Shown here piece by piece: positions 37,335-49,200 of a DNA stretch of 64,000 nt. How positions within the stretch are numbered: position 1 is the stretch's first letter; each line of letters begins with the position of its first letter. The position numbers were made by a program, and so were the translations under genes. A model generated the notes under the pieces. The model saw only the letters and a program-made list of their open reading frames with translations. It had not been told where the DNA came from and made no database searches. Source of the stretch: UBA7445 sp042096455 (GTDB lineage: Bacteria > Verrucomicrobiota > Verrucomicrobiia > Opitutales > Coraliomargaritaceae); contig JBELLU010000001.1 in NCBI GenBank assembly GCA_042096455.1, forward strand, positions 1 through 64,000. The letters run 5' to 3'.

Positions 37335-38960
37335 TTAGCCCTTGGCGTCTTCCATTTCCTTTTCGAGTCGTTCGATATATTCGGAGACGTTGCAGGTAAG
37401 GAGACGGGTGGAGCCCGGGGAGACCTCGAGGACTTTGTTCACGACCCCGTCGAGGAAGGCGCGGTCGTGCGAGACGAGAATGACGGTGCCGTCGAAGGCA
37501 TTGATGGCATCCTGCAGGACTTCCTTGGATTTGATATCGAGGTGATTGGTCGGTTCGTCGAGGATGAGGCAATTGCCGGGCTTCATGAGCATCTTGGCAA
37601 GGGCGACCCGGTTCTTTTCGCCACCGGAAAGGACTGCGGTTTTTTTGAGGGCTTCGTCGCCGGAGAAGAGGAGGGCGCCGAGAGCGGCGCGGGGGTTGGC
37701 CTCGGAGTTATCGATCGCGGCGTCTTCGACTTCTTCGAGGACCGATTTCGCGGGGTCGAGTTCGTCGGCCTGGGATTGGGCGAAGTAACTGATAACGGTG
37801 TTGAGTCCCTTCTCGATGGAGCCGTCCTGGTAGGGTTCGCAATCCGCCATGATGCGGGCGAGGGTTGATTTACCGGCACCGTTCACGCCGACCACTGCGA
37901 TGCGGTCGCCCTTGTCGATGCGGAGGTCGAGTCCGTCAAAGATGACGTTATCTTCGTAGGCTTTGTGAAGGTTGGTGATGGTGATGACCTTGGAGCTCGC
38001 GGGGGGCGGCGGGGGGAAGCGGAAGAAGATTTTCTTTTCGTCGCGCGGGATGGTGATGAGCTCCATTTTTTCGAGCTGCTTGATGCGGGACTGCACCATG
38101 CTGGCTTTTTTGACGTTGGAACGGAATTTGTTGATGAAGTCCTTGATATCGGAGATTTCGCGTTGCTGGTTTTTGTAGGCTTTGCGAAGGGTTTCGAGGC
38201 GTTGTTCGGTTTCCTTGAGGTAGAAGGAATAGTTGCCCTTGAAGGAGTTGAGGTTGCCGAGCTTGAGTTCGAGGGTGCGGTTCGTGACGGTATCGAGGAA
38301 GGCGCGGTCGTGCGAAATGATGATGAGGGCGCCCTGGTAATGGCTGAGGTAATTCTCGACCCAATGCTGTGAGACGATGTCGAGGTGATTGGTCGGTTCG
38401 TCGAGAATGATGAGGGAAGGGCTTTGGAGGAGGAGTTTCGCGAGGGCGATACGCATTTGCCAACCGCCCGAGAACTCGCCGGTGTCGCGTTGAAAATCGG
38501 AATCCTTAAAGCCCATGCCGAGGAGGATGCGCTCGATGCGGGACTTCATCTTTTGGGGTTCGTAGTCCTCCAGTTGTTGTTCCCATTCGCCGACCGCGTC
38601 GATGAGGTCGTAGTATTCCTCGGATTCGGTGTCCATTTCCAGCATCGCCTCGTCCGCCTTCGCGATTTTTTCCTGTAACTGGAGGATATCGCCAAAGGCG
38701 CTCTCGGCTTCGGCATAGAGGGTTTTGCCGGCGACTTCGATGCCGTCCTGGGGAAGGTAGCCAACTGAGACGTAATCGGGTTTGTCGAAGGTGCCCTTGT
38801 CCGCCTCCATTTCGCCCATGATCATGCGCAGGAGGGTGGTCTTGCCGGAACCGTTGGCGCCGACGAGGCCGATGCGGTCGCGGGGGCCGATAACGCCGTT
38901 GATGGCGTTATAGAGGGTTTTTTTACCGAAGTGGTGGGTGACTTGATTGATGGTGATCAT
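37335..38960 (-). CDS. ABC-F family ATPase
   Basis: 541 residues, two ABC domains and no membrane part. Domain 1: Walker A GANGSGKTTL, signature FSGGWQMRIALAKLL, Walker B LIILDEPTNHLD. Then a charged ABC-F linker (about 240-300). Domain 2: Walker A GVNGAGKSTL, signature LSGGEKNRVALAKML, Walker B CLILDEPTNHLD. A run of five prolines (FPPPPPASSK) joins linker and domain 2. ABC-F proteins act on ribosomes as translation factors or antibiotic protectors; no resistance phenotype can be inferred. The gene ends 14 bp from the convergent repeat-protein gene. Confidence 0.93.
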   Translation of the reverse strand: MITINQVTHHFGKKTLYNAINGVIGPRDRIGLVGANGSGKTTLLRMIMGEMEADKGTFDKPDYVSVGYLPQDGIEVAGKTLYAEAESAFGDILQLQEKIAKADEAMLEMDTESEEYYDLIDAVGEWEQQLEDYEPQKMKSRIERILLGMGFKDSDFQRDTGEFSGGWQMRIALAKLLLQSPSLIILDEPTNHLDIVSQHWVENYLSHYQGALIIISHDRAFLDTVTNRTLELKLGNLNSFKGNYSFYLKETEQRLETLRKAYKNQQREISDIKDFINKFRSNVKKASMVQSRIKQLEKMELITIPRDEKKIFFRFPPPPPASSKVITITNLHKAYEDNVIFDGLDLRIDKGDRIAVVGVNGAGKSTLARIMADCEPYQDGSIEKGLNTVISYFAQSQADELDPAKSVLEEVEDAAIDNSEANPRAALGALLFSGDEALKKTAVLSGGEKNRVALAKMLMKPGNCLILDEPTNHLDIKSKEVLQDAINAFDGTVILVSHDRAFLDGVVNKVLEVSPGSTRLLTCNVSEYIERLEKEMEDAKG

Positions 38961-39031
38961 GAGCTGGAAAGTAAGGGAAGTTGTGAGATGGTGGGCGCGG
39001 AGGCAAGCTGGAAGGGATGGGTTTGGGCATG

Positions 39032-39058
39032 AAAAAGCCCGCTGCGGGAACAGCGGGC
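39032..39058 (-). terminator. intrinsic terminator of the EF-hand gene
   Basis: On the minus strand GCCCGCTG, a six-base loop and CAGCGGGC form a perfect 8-bp stem followed by TTTTT. It lies 27 bp after the EF-hand stop codon. Confidence 0.88.
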
Positions 39059-39085
39059 CGAATGGGTTAATCGTAACGTTCCGAT

Positions 39086-39454
39086 TTAGTTCCCGCAGGC
39101 GGAACAGCCGGAGCCTCCACTTTTTTTGGCACCGGGGCCCTTGGGCCCTTGCCCGCCGCTGAAGCGTTCGCGGGCGGCGCGGCGTTCCTCTGCGGTGATT
39201 TGCCCGTCTCCATCTGCGTCGAGGTGGTCAAACATACGCTGGGCGCGTTCCGGACTGCCAGCCATTTCGGCTTCGTCGAGGGTGATGATGCCGTCGCCAT
39301 TGGCATCTATTTGCTGCATCTTTGCGATGTGTTGCGCGTGTTTGCCGCCGCCTTTTTTTCCCTTGCGGGAGGAGTCCTCGCTTTGAGCGGTGAGTGCCAG
39401 CGGGACGAGAGTTGCCGCCAATAAGGCGGCGCCGAGTGTTTTGGATAACTTCAT
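39086..39454 (-). CDS. exported EF-hand protein
   Basis: 122 residues with a signal peptide (MKLSKTLGAALLAATLVPLA, cut near LTAQS). Two EF-hand calcium loops, DANGDGIITLDE near residue 50 and DADGDGQITAEE near 79, both keep all ligand positions. The tail is Gly/Lys-rich and ends with three Cys-containing residues (GCSACGN). Small EF-hand proteins of this kind are common in Verrucomicrobia and Planctomycetes; calcium binding is well supported, function unknown. Single-gene transcript with its own terminator. Confidence 0.88.
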   Translation of the reverse strand: MKLSKTLGAALLAATLVPLALTAQSEDSSRKGKKGGGKHAQHIAKMQQIDANGDGIITLDEAEMAGSPERAQRMFDHLDADGDGQITAEERRAARERFSGGQGPKGPGAKKSGGSGCSACGN

Positions 39455-39538
39455 AATTACAGTATTGATTGTATATTTACGGCAGAAAAGCCGCTTCAGA
39501 GAACAAATCGCATACTGAAGCTTAAAGTTTCACAAAAA

Positions 39539-40306
39539 TCAGGCGAGTCCCGCCGCGATGGCATCGTTTTGCATGCGGGTAAGGTCCGCGATCCCGTCGG
39601 CGCCGAGGGCGAGAAGGGTGTCGAGTTGTTCGCGGGAAAAGGTGGCTTCTTCACCGGAGCTTTGGACTTCGACGAATTGCCCGCTGCCGGTCATGACGAG
39701 GTTGGCGTCGACGCTGGCGTCTTTGTCCTCGGGGTAATTGAGGTCGAGGACGGGAGTATCGCGGTAGACTCCAACCGAGACCGCTGCGACGGAATCCTTG
39801 AAGGGGTTCTCCTCGAGTTCTCCGGCGGCGATTTTCTTTTGGACGGCAATTTGAGCGGCGACATAGGCGCCGGTGATGGAGGCGGTACGGGTGCCGCCAT
39901 CCGCCTGAAGCACGTCGCAATCGACCCAGAGGGATTGGGCGGGTAATTTTTTGAGGTCGAGGACGGCGCGGAGGGCGCGTCCGATGAGGCGTTGGATTTC
40001 GATGGTGCGACCATCGACTTTGCCGCGGGAGCTATCGCGGGCCTTGCGGTCGAGGGTACTGTAGGGGAGCATGGAATATTCGGCGGTGAGCCAGCCGCCT
40101 TCGACGCCCTGGGCACGCATCCAACCCGGGACACGGTTTTCGATGGAGGCGGCGCAGATCACGCGGGTATCGCCGAAGCTGACTAGGACGGAGCCGGGGG
40201 CGTGGGGCGCAATGCCGGTTTGAAATGCCACAGGGCGGAGGGCATCGACGGAGCGGCCATCGGGGCGTGAGAAAGGATCGTTGGTTTGGGAAGGATCAGG
40301 TTTCAT
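39539..40306 (-). CDS. rph: ribonuclease PH
   Basis: Phosphorolytic 3'-5' exoribonuclease that trims tRNA 3' ends, 255 residues (family about 240). Conserved segments: RPDGRSVDALRPV, GSVLVSFGDTRVICAAS, GWLTAEYSMLPYST, the phosphate-binding RGKVDGRTIEIQRLIGRALR and DCDVLQADGGTRTASITGA. Later come LDLNYPEDKDASVDANLVMT and a normal C terminus. It forms hexamers in the cytoplasm. It is divergent from metG with a 111 bp spacer. Confidence 0.96.
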   Translation of the reverse strand: MKPDPSQTNDPFSRPDGRSVDALRPVAFQTGIAPHAPGSVLVSFGDTRVICAASIENRVPGWMRAQGVEGGWLTAEYSMLPYSTLDRKARDSSRGKVDGRTIEIQRLIGRALRAVLDLKKLPAQSLWVDCDVLQADGGTRTASITGAYVAAQIAVQKKIAAGELEENPFKDSVAAVSVGVYRDTPVLDLNYPEDKDASVDANLVMTGSGQFVEVQSSGEEATFSREQLDTLLALGADGIADLTRMQNDAIAAGLA

Positions 40307-40417
40307 GGGGAGGGAGTGAAACGGGGGTAGGGGGCGGAAGCAAGCAGGCAGTTGGATTCTTTGGCGATGCCAAGCTTGCAGAAGAGGCGAGAATCGCCCA
40401 AGGTGCGTTGTTTTGAG

Positions 40418-41953
40418 ATGAGCAAAAGTTTTTATATTACGACCGCGATTGATTACGCCAATGGTTCACCGCATTTGGGTCATGCCTACGAGAAGGTCTT
40501 GACCGACATCGTGGCACGCTTCCGCCGCTTGCAGGGGGACGAGGTGAAATTCCTGACGGGCCTGGATGAACACGGGCAGAAGGTGCAGATGTCAGCGCAG
40601 AAGGCCGGGGTGGAACCGATTGAGGTTTGCGACCGTTTGGCGGGCGAATTTCAGGGATTGTGCGCGCGTCTGGGAATCTCGAATGATGATTACATTCGGA
40701 CCACGGAGGGTCGGCACAAGGCGGTGGTGCAGGACATTTTGCAACAACTCTACGACAAGGGGGAGATCTACAAGGCGGAGTATGCTGGATTTTACAGCCC
40801 ACGGCAGGAGCAATTTGTGACGGAAAAGGAAAAGGTGGACGGGGAATGGCCGGAGATCTACGGGGAAGTCGAGGAGGTGATTGAGACCAACTATTTCTTC
40901 AAGCTGGCGCAGTATCAGGACTGGTTGGTGGAGACGATTCGGGAGAACGAGGCGATGATCTACCCGCGTTTCCGCACTGCGGACGTTTTGCAATTCCTGA
41001 AGGAACCCTTGAACGATTTGTGTATTTCGCGTCCGAAGTCGCGTCTCGAATGGGGGATTGAATTACCCTTTGATACGGATTTCGTGACCTACGTGTGGTT
41101 TGATGCGCTGACGAATTACATCACGGCGGCGGGTTATGGTACGGAAGCGTTTGCGGAGCATTGGCCGGCGGATTACCATGTGATCGGGAAGGACATTCTG
41201 GTGCCGCCGCACGCGGTGTATTGGCCGATCATGCTGAAGGCGCTGGGCTTGGAATTGCCGCGTCATTTTCTGGTGCACGGTTGGTGGTTGAGTTCCGGTT
41301 CGAAGATGTCGAAGAGCACTGGCGAGGTGGTGGATCCCCTGACTTTGATTGAACAATTCGGGGCGGATGCCTTTCGGTATTTTGTGACGCGTGAGATGAA
41401 CGTGGGGCAGGACAGTGAATTTTCGCTGGAATTATTTATGAGTCGTTACAACAGCGATTTGGCGAATGACCTCGGGAATCTGGTGAGTCGATTGTTGAAT
41501 ATGGGCGGACGCTACACGGAGGGCAAGGTGCCGAAGGCGACGGTTGAGGGGGAACCCGAGCAGGTTCTCAAGGCGGCATGGGAGGCGACGCAGGCGGAAC
41601 TGGTTCCGCTGTATGAGGGCTTTCAATTTCACCGCGCGTTGGAACGGATTTTTGGTTTTATCTCGGCGATCAATAAATACGCGGAAACGCGGGCGCCGTG
41701 GAAATTGGCGAAATCGGAGGCAGCGGAGGACCGTGAAAAATTGGAGACCTCGCTGGCGGTGATGGCAGAGGCGCTGCGCTTGAGCATGGTTTTGTTGACG
41801 CCGGTGATGCCGGAAATTTCTGCGAAGGTGCGTGCTTTGATTGGAGCGGAGTCTTTCGAGAGCCTGGAGGGTCAACTGGACTGGGGGACCCGTCTGGAAG
41901 GTGCTTCGTTAGGAGAAAAGACGATCCTTTTCCCGCGACCTGAACGGACTTAG
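40418..41953 (+). CDS. metG: methionyl-tRNA synthetase
   Basis: Class I synthetase, 511 residues from ATG 40418 (MSKSFYITTAIDYANG); upstream codons are spurious. HIGH box: SPHLGHAYEK. KMSKS box: GSKMSKSTGEV near residue 295. The connective-peptide region lacks the Cys knuckle of zinc-binding MetRS (it reads YSPRQEQFVTEKEK), and there is no C-terminal tRNA-binding domain, so it belongs to the short, zinc-free class. Housekeeping gene with no obvious operon partner. Confidence 0.95.
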   Translation: MSKSFYITTAIDYANGSPHLGHAYEKVLTDIVARFRRLQGDEVKFLTGLDEHGQKVQMSAQKAGVEPIEVCDRLAGEFQGLCARLGISNDDYIRTTEGRHKAVVQDILQQLYDKGEIYKAEYAGFYSPRQEQFVTEKEKVDGEWPEIYGEVEEVIETNYFFKLAQYQDWLVETIRENEAMIYPRFRTADVLQFLKEPLNDLCISRPKSRLEWGIELPFDTDFVTYVWFDALTNYITAAGYGTEAFAEHWPADYHVIGKDILVPPHAVYWPIMLKALGLELPRHFLVHGWWLSSGSKMSKSTGEVVDPLTLIEQFGADAFRYFVTREMNVGQDSEFSLELFMSRYNSDLANDLGNLVSRLLNMGGRYTEGKVPKATVEGEPEQVLKAAWEATQAELVPLYEGFQFHRALERIFGFISAINKYAETRAPWKLAKSEAAEDREKLETSLAVMAEALRLSMVLLTPVMPEISAKVRALIGAESFESLEGQLDWGTRLEGASLGEKTILFPRPERT

Positions 41954-42020
41954 GGGCGGTGGTCAGTTGCTGGGTTGTTTTATGTTAGACAGCCCTCAAT
42001 TAAGCTAGTATTCCTAAGAT

Positions 42021-42716
42021 ATGGCCCAAAGGCAGGATTGTATTCACTACTTATTTGATTTCGGGGAGCGGCAGGTTTCCTTTGAGGTCGATACTGTGAA
42101 GACGGATTCTGTGCAATTGACCGAGGATTTACCGGAGTGGGCGCTACTGGATTATCGGAAGTGTCAGAATTGCGAGGTCAGTTCAGATGCATGTTTGACT
42201 TGTGCGATGGCGTTGCGCGTGGAGAAGGTGATCAAGGCATTTGGCAGCAATGTATCGACTGAATTGGTTCATGTAAAGGTGCAGACCCCGCAACGGGAAT
42301 TTGCGCGGGATTGCGACTTGCAGACGGGGATTCACTCCTTGATGGGTCTGTTAATGGCGACCTGTGGTTGTTCGCATCTAGAGAGTATGCGCAAGCTGGT
42401 AAATTTCCACATCCCGTTTTGCTCAACGGAGGAAAGCCTGCGGCGGGTGGTTGGTGCCTACCTGACGGAGCAATATTTTGTAATGCGGGACGGGGGTCAG
42501 CCCGACTGGGGTATGGAGCGCCTGTCCGCAATATTTTCGCAATTGGCGCAGGTGAATCAGGATTTTGTGCGGCGTTTGCAGGGGACGATGGAAAAGGACG
42601 CGGTAAATAATGCGATTCTGGGCTTTTTCGCGACCGCATCCTTATTTGCGACGGATTTGAGTGGTCAGATGGACCGGCAACGCGCTTATCTTCTGAACGA
42701 ATTGCCGGTCGATTGA
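42021..42716 (+). CDS. Cys-rich conserved protein of unknown function
   Basis: 231 residues, cytoplasmic, no signal peptide. A four-Cys arrangement CQNCEVSSDACLTC near residues 48-61 suggests a metal site, and CGCSHLESMRKLVNFHIPF follows near 115-133. The rest is predicted mainly helical. It resembles, from memory, a family annotated as DUF6901, but I cannot verify this. The LPEWALLDYRKCQNC context suggests a structural zinc or Fe-S site. It lies between metG and the convergent polA group; neighbours give no hint of role. Confidence 0.72.
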   Translation: MAQRQDCIHYLFDFGERQVSFEVDTVKTDSVQLTEDLPEWALLDYRKCQNCEVSSDACLTCAMALRVEKVIKAFGSNVSTELVHVKVQTPQREFARDCDLQTGIHSLMGLLMATCGCSHLESMRKLVNFHIPFCSTEESLRRVVGAYLTEQYFVMRDGGQPDWGMERLSAIFSQLAQVNQDFVRRLQGTMEKDAVNNAILGFFATASLFATDLSGQMDRQRAYLLNELPVD

Positions 42717-42756
42717 TAGGGAGCGCAGGTTTGGTTTGCCTGCGGTTAGCGGAATC

Positions 42757-43086
42757 CTACTTGCTTTTGTTGCGGTAGCTGCGGTTGGCACGCTGGCGGT
42801 TTTTGCGTTGTTTGAGATAGAGCGGAACGCAGTTTTCATCGATCCATTCAAAGGCAGCGTGGAGTCCCTCGGACTGGTAGATTTTACCGATGGCGGCTTC
42901 GACTGAAGTGGGCTCACCGAGTGAAGCGAGGAATTGGTTGGAAGTCAGCTCGGTGAATGCTTCGGCGCGCTGGGCGGGCGCGATGTCGGCTTTTTGAAGA
43001 ATCCATTGTCGGGCAAAGAGGGCAAGGACGGCGTCACCGATCCATGCCTCGGTGCGTTCTTCCTTTTTGTTCTTCGGAGTTGGCAT
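42757..43086 (-). CDS. mini RNase III-like single-domain protein
   Basis: 109 residues. EAWIGDAVLALFARQWIL matches the RNase III signature (LEFLGDAVLxL), and SVEAAIGKIYQSEGLHAAFE matches the second acidic patch (xxEALIGAIYLDGG). It has no double-strand RNA-binding domain, as in Mini-III/MrnC, which trims 23S rRNA in Gram-positives. A basic tail (RKNRQRANRSYRNK) could bind RNA. It follows polA by 18 bp in the same direction. True RNase III is at 31512-32192, so this is a second, diverged RNase III-fold gene. Confidence 0.75.
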   Translation of the reverse strand: MPTPKNKKEERTEAWIGDAVLALFARQWILQKADIAPAQRAEAFTELTSNQFLASLGEPTSVEAAIGKIYQSEGLHAAFEWIDENCVPLYLKQRKNRQRANRSYRNKSK

Positions 43087-43104
43087 GCCTGCAAGGGGAA
43101 GGAT

Positions 43105-45891
<2,787 letters not shown>

Positions 45892-45948
45892 GATGGGGAG
45901 TGTGCGAGGGGGAGGCGCGAGGTCGAACCTTGAATCCAAAAGAGGCAT

Positions 45949-45979
45949 AAAAAAACCCCACGCGTTGTGCGAGGGGTTT
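45949..45979 (-). terminator. intrinsic terminator of the small basic protein gene
   Basis: On the minus strand AAACCCC-T-CGC, loop ACAAC, GCG-T-GGGGTTT makes an 11-position stem with one T-T mismatch, followed by a run of Ts. It separates the small basic protein gene from polA and helps place the polA start downstream of it. Confidence 0.85.
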
Positions 45980-46001
45980 GTGGGAGCGTTAAAAGTCTCG
46001 T

Positions 46002-46160
46002 TTATGCTTCCGGGGTGGTTTTCTTGAGGCCGAGGACGCGGTCACCATCTTTCCACTGCCCGCGTTTTTTGAGCAGGTCAACGCGTTCGAAACGTTTGAG
46101 AACGGTGCGGTTCTTTTTGCCACCTCCACCGGAGGCCTTGAAGCTGTTATGTTGTGTCAT
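46002..46160 (-). CDS. small basic protein (Verrucomicrobia/Chlamydiae family)
   Basis: A 52-residue protein: MTQHNSFKASGGGGKKN, then RTVLKRFERVDLLKKRGQW, then KDGDRVLGLKKTTPEA. The VLKRFERxxxLxxxGxWxxGDxVxGLxK pattern is that of a tiny basic protein found throughout Verrucomicrobia and Chlamydiae, possibly ribosome-associated. Rich in Lys/Arg. It is followed by a strong terminator, and its codons look like those of a well-expressed gene. It lies between the large metalloprotease gene and polA and is a good lineage marker for this contig. Confidence 0.9.
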   Translation of the reverse strand: MTQHNSFKASGGGGKKNRTVLKRFERVDLLKKRGQWKDGDRVLGLKKTTPEA

Positions 46161-46219
46161 ATACGGATTCGGTTAAAATTAGACGCGTTAGAAAAGGGGA
46201 GGGCTGAGGTGGGGGCAAG

Positions 46220-49200
46220 TCAAAAATCGAGGTGGGATGACGGAAGCGACTCATCGATTTCAACCTGCAGACGGATAAAGTGATAGAGACCGGGGCTGGG
46301 ATTGAGCAGGGTGGCGCGTATAATGCGGGTGGAACCATCATCGCTGAGGGTTTCTTCATGGGTGATTTGTGCGGCAGACCAAGGGTTGGTGGCCGTGAGG
46401 TCGGTGGCCTGCTGGATGTTGTATGACAAATCGGTGGCGGAGAGATTTTTGCGATAGGTGAATTTTAGGGTGCTGCTCTCGTTGGATAACGAGGGGAGGT
46501 GGTTGACACTGTCTTTTTTGTTGGGGTCGAGGTTCAGGGCATACTCGATGAGGTTGTTGATGGAGTCCTTGTCGGGATCGATCAAATTTCCGGAGATTTG
46601 ATTGCTGCCAATGACGTTACCAAAGTGTTGACCTTTCCAAACCTGAAAGGGAGTGCCGGAAACTGAGACGGTGACTGGGACAAAGGAATTTTTGAGGGGA
46701 AGGTTGCCGCTATATCCATCATCTTGGGCGCCGACCGAAAGGTTGAAAATTTGCCCGGGAGTAAGGGCGGTCGCATCTTTGAGGGTGATTTCACCCGTGT
46801 CCGGATCGATGATGAATGCGTCTCCGGTGTTACCGCTTGCGATGGTATAGTGAATTGTTTCAAAGACCTGACTGGAGGCCGAGACCGAACCGACAACCGT
46901 TCCATTTGTGGGGCTATTATTCAGGCTAAAGGCATAAGTGGAGTTGGCAAAGACCGGCGCAGTATTAGAATCATACGGCTCCAGGTTGGCTTCAGGGATG
47001 ATTGTAAGGGTACTAATTCCCGGGCCGGTCCATGCGACTTGAATGTGGTCGCCACCGTAAGCTTCTTTGAAGCGGGCTTCAATGAAGTAGCGATTTCCGG
47101 CAGTGAGGTTAACGGGGCTAGACTGCTGGGAGGGGTATTTGTCCCACTGGTGGTAACTGGAATAGTCTTCGGTCATGTAGGCGATGTCGGTGGCATTGGC
47201 GGGATCCTCATCGGTACTGAGGCGCAGCAAACCATGATCATCGCTGGTCATATAGAAGGTATATTCACCGGTGGTTGAGGGCACGAGGTACGCTTTAATG
47301 GTGCCACCGTAGTTTTCTCCCAGATATCTCCCCGAATCCATCTTTGTAAGGATTTTAATACTGTCGGGGTTTTGGGGCCAGTCGGGATCGTCGTAAAGAT
47401 CCTGAAGCCTCACACCTGCGATATTCGACCATCTTTCGAAAATGGGTTTTTGTCCGGTCACAAGATTGTGCTCGGTGATATTAATGGTTAAGTTTTTCGT
47501 AACACTTTGGTTGGGGGCACCGTTATCAGTGGCGGTAATACTGAGGGTATAGGTCGGAGTGGTTTCGGCATCGAGTAGTCCGTAAGCGGTTAGAGAGAGT
47601 TCCCCGCTTCGGGGATCAATGGTGAAGATTCCCTCGCTGTCGCCGCCTGATGTTGAATAAGTGTGGGTCTGGTTGTCGTTGAGATCAGTGGCTTGGATTG
47701 TGGTAATGATTTTATTGGGGAAGATATTTTCAGCAATACTGATTGCGGTGAGATCCGGGAGGGTAGGAGGATAGTTGAGAGCGTGGGGGGCAAGAAAGAT
47801 CGCAGGTATGACTTCCTGGGATATGTGGGTGGTCGAACCGCTGACCACTTCCCATGCCACGGCAAAGTGATCGCCTCCGTTGTTTTCCTTGAGGCGACTT
47901 TCAATGTAGTAAACTTGGCCTGCGGTTAATGAAACGGCAGAGGATTTCTGACTGCTGTATTTATCCCACTGTTTGGGGTCGGTCCAATAGTCATGGCGCG
48001 CAATGATGGAGGTATTGCTTGGGTCTTCATCGGAGCTGAGGAGGAGTTGCCCAGCGTCATCTCCCGAGATCCAAAAAGTGTAGTCTCCAGTGTAGGGAGC
48101 AATAAGGTAGGCCCGGACTGTGGTTCCGTAGTAATCCCCCGTGGAGCTACCTTTCCAGGCAAGGAGACTCTTTTCGCTATCGGGCATGTAGGGGAATTTT
48201 GAGTGAGTGGTAAGATCGAGGATGCTGTAACCGACAATATCGTGGTAGTCGGTGCGGTAGATAATGCCGGGGCTATAGCCACTTGGGATGACATTGAGGA
48301 GCTGTACGGTGACCGTAGTGGTACTACTGAGGGCCGTAGTGGCGGAATCTGTGGCTCTTATTCGAAGGTTAAAGGAAGTGGCTTGATCGTAGTCTGGAGG
48401 GTTTGCAACGGTAAGGAGGCCGTCGTTGTCTATCGTAAATACCCCACCCGTATTACCAGAGATAATCGACCAAGTGTGGATATCGTAAAGGTCGGGGTCG
48501 CTAAGGGTCGCCTGATAGACGGTCGCGCCAGCACGGAGGCCCTCGGGGATAATGACGGAACCACCATTTGCGATGGGGGCTTCATTGACATCGGTGACCG
48601 TGACGACCACGCGACGTGTTTCATTGAGGGTTAAGCTGGTGGCATTGGTGATGGTGACGGTAAGTTCAAATTCGGCGGGTTCGTTGAATCCGCTGGAGAG
48701 AGCTTCGTAATTGAATTGTGCTGGGTCCGCGACGGTGAGGGATCCAGAACTTGAGTTTATGGCGAAGGCATTCGATTCGTTGCCGGCTACTATGGCGTAG
48801 CTGAGGGAATCGATGCCGTGGTCATTGCGCGGGCTGACGGTGCCGAGGCTGGCGCCGCTGCTGGGGTTTTCCGCAATGCTAAAGCGAGTAGCCTGTTCGC
48901 CTCCCGTCACCGTGCCGGTTATGGCGTAGGTGCCGAGGGATCCGTAATCCGAGTAGCCATTGCCGAGGACGTCGCCGCGACCGACGCCGCTGACGCGAAC
49001 GGTGTAACTGCCTGCATTGAGGTTGGCGGAGAGGGTGGCGTTAAGTTCGGTATCGGGATTGGAGGACAAGAGCAGGGTGTTGTTGCTGTCGTAGAGTTCG
49101 GCGAGCAGGTCGAGGTTGGGGCCCATTGATTCGGGCTCGATTTTGAGGTCGGCCTGTCCGCCAGTGGTGGTGAAGATGAGGACGTCAAAATCGTTTGGGG

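Noticed and set aside
42724..42744. Hairpin CGCAGG...CCTGCG between convergent genes as a terminator
   Set aside because: A 6-bp stem without a U-tract on either strand; too weak to call.
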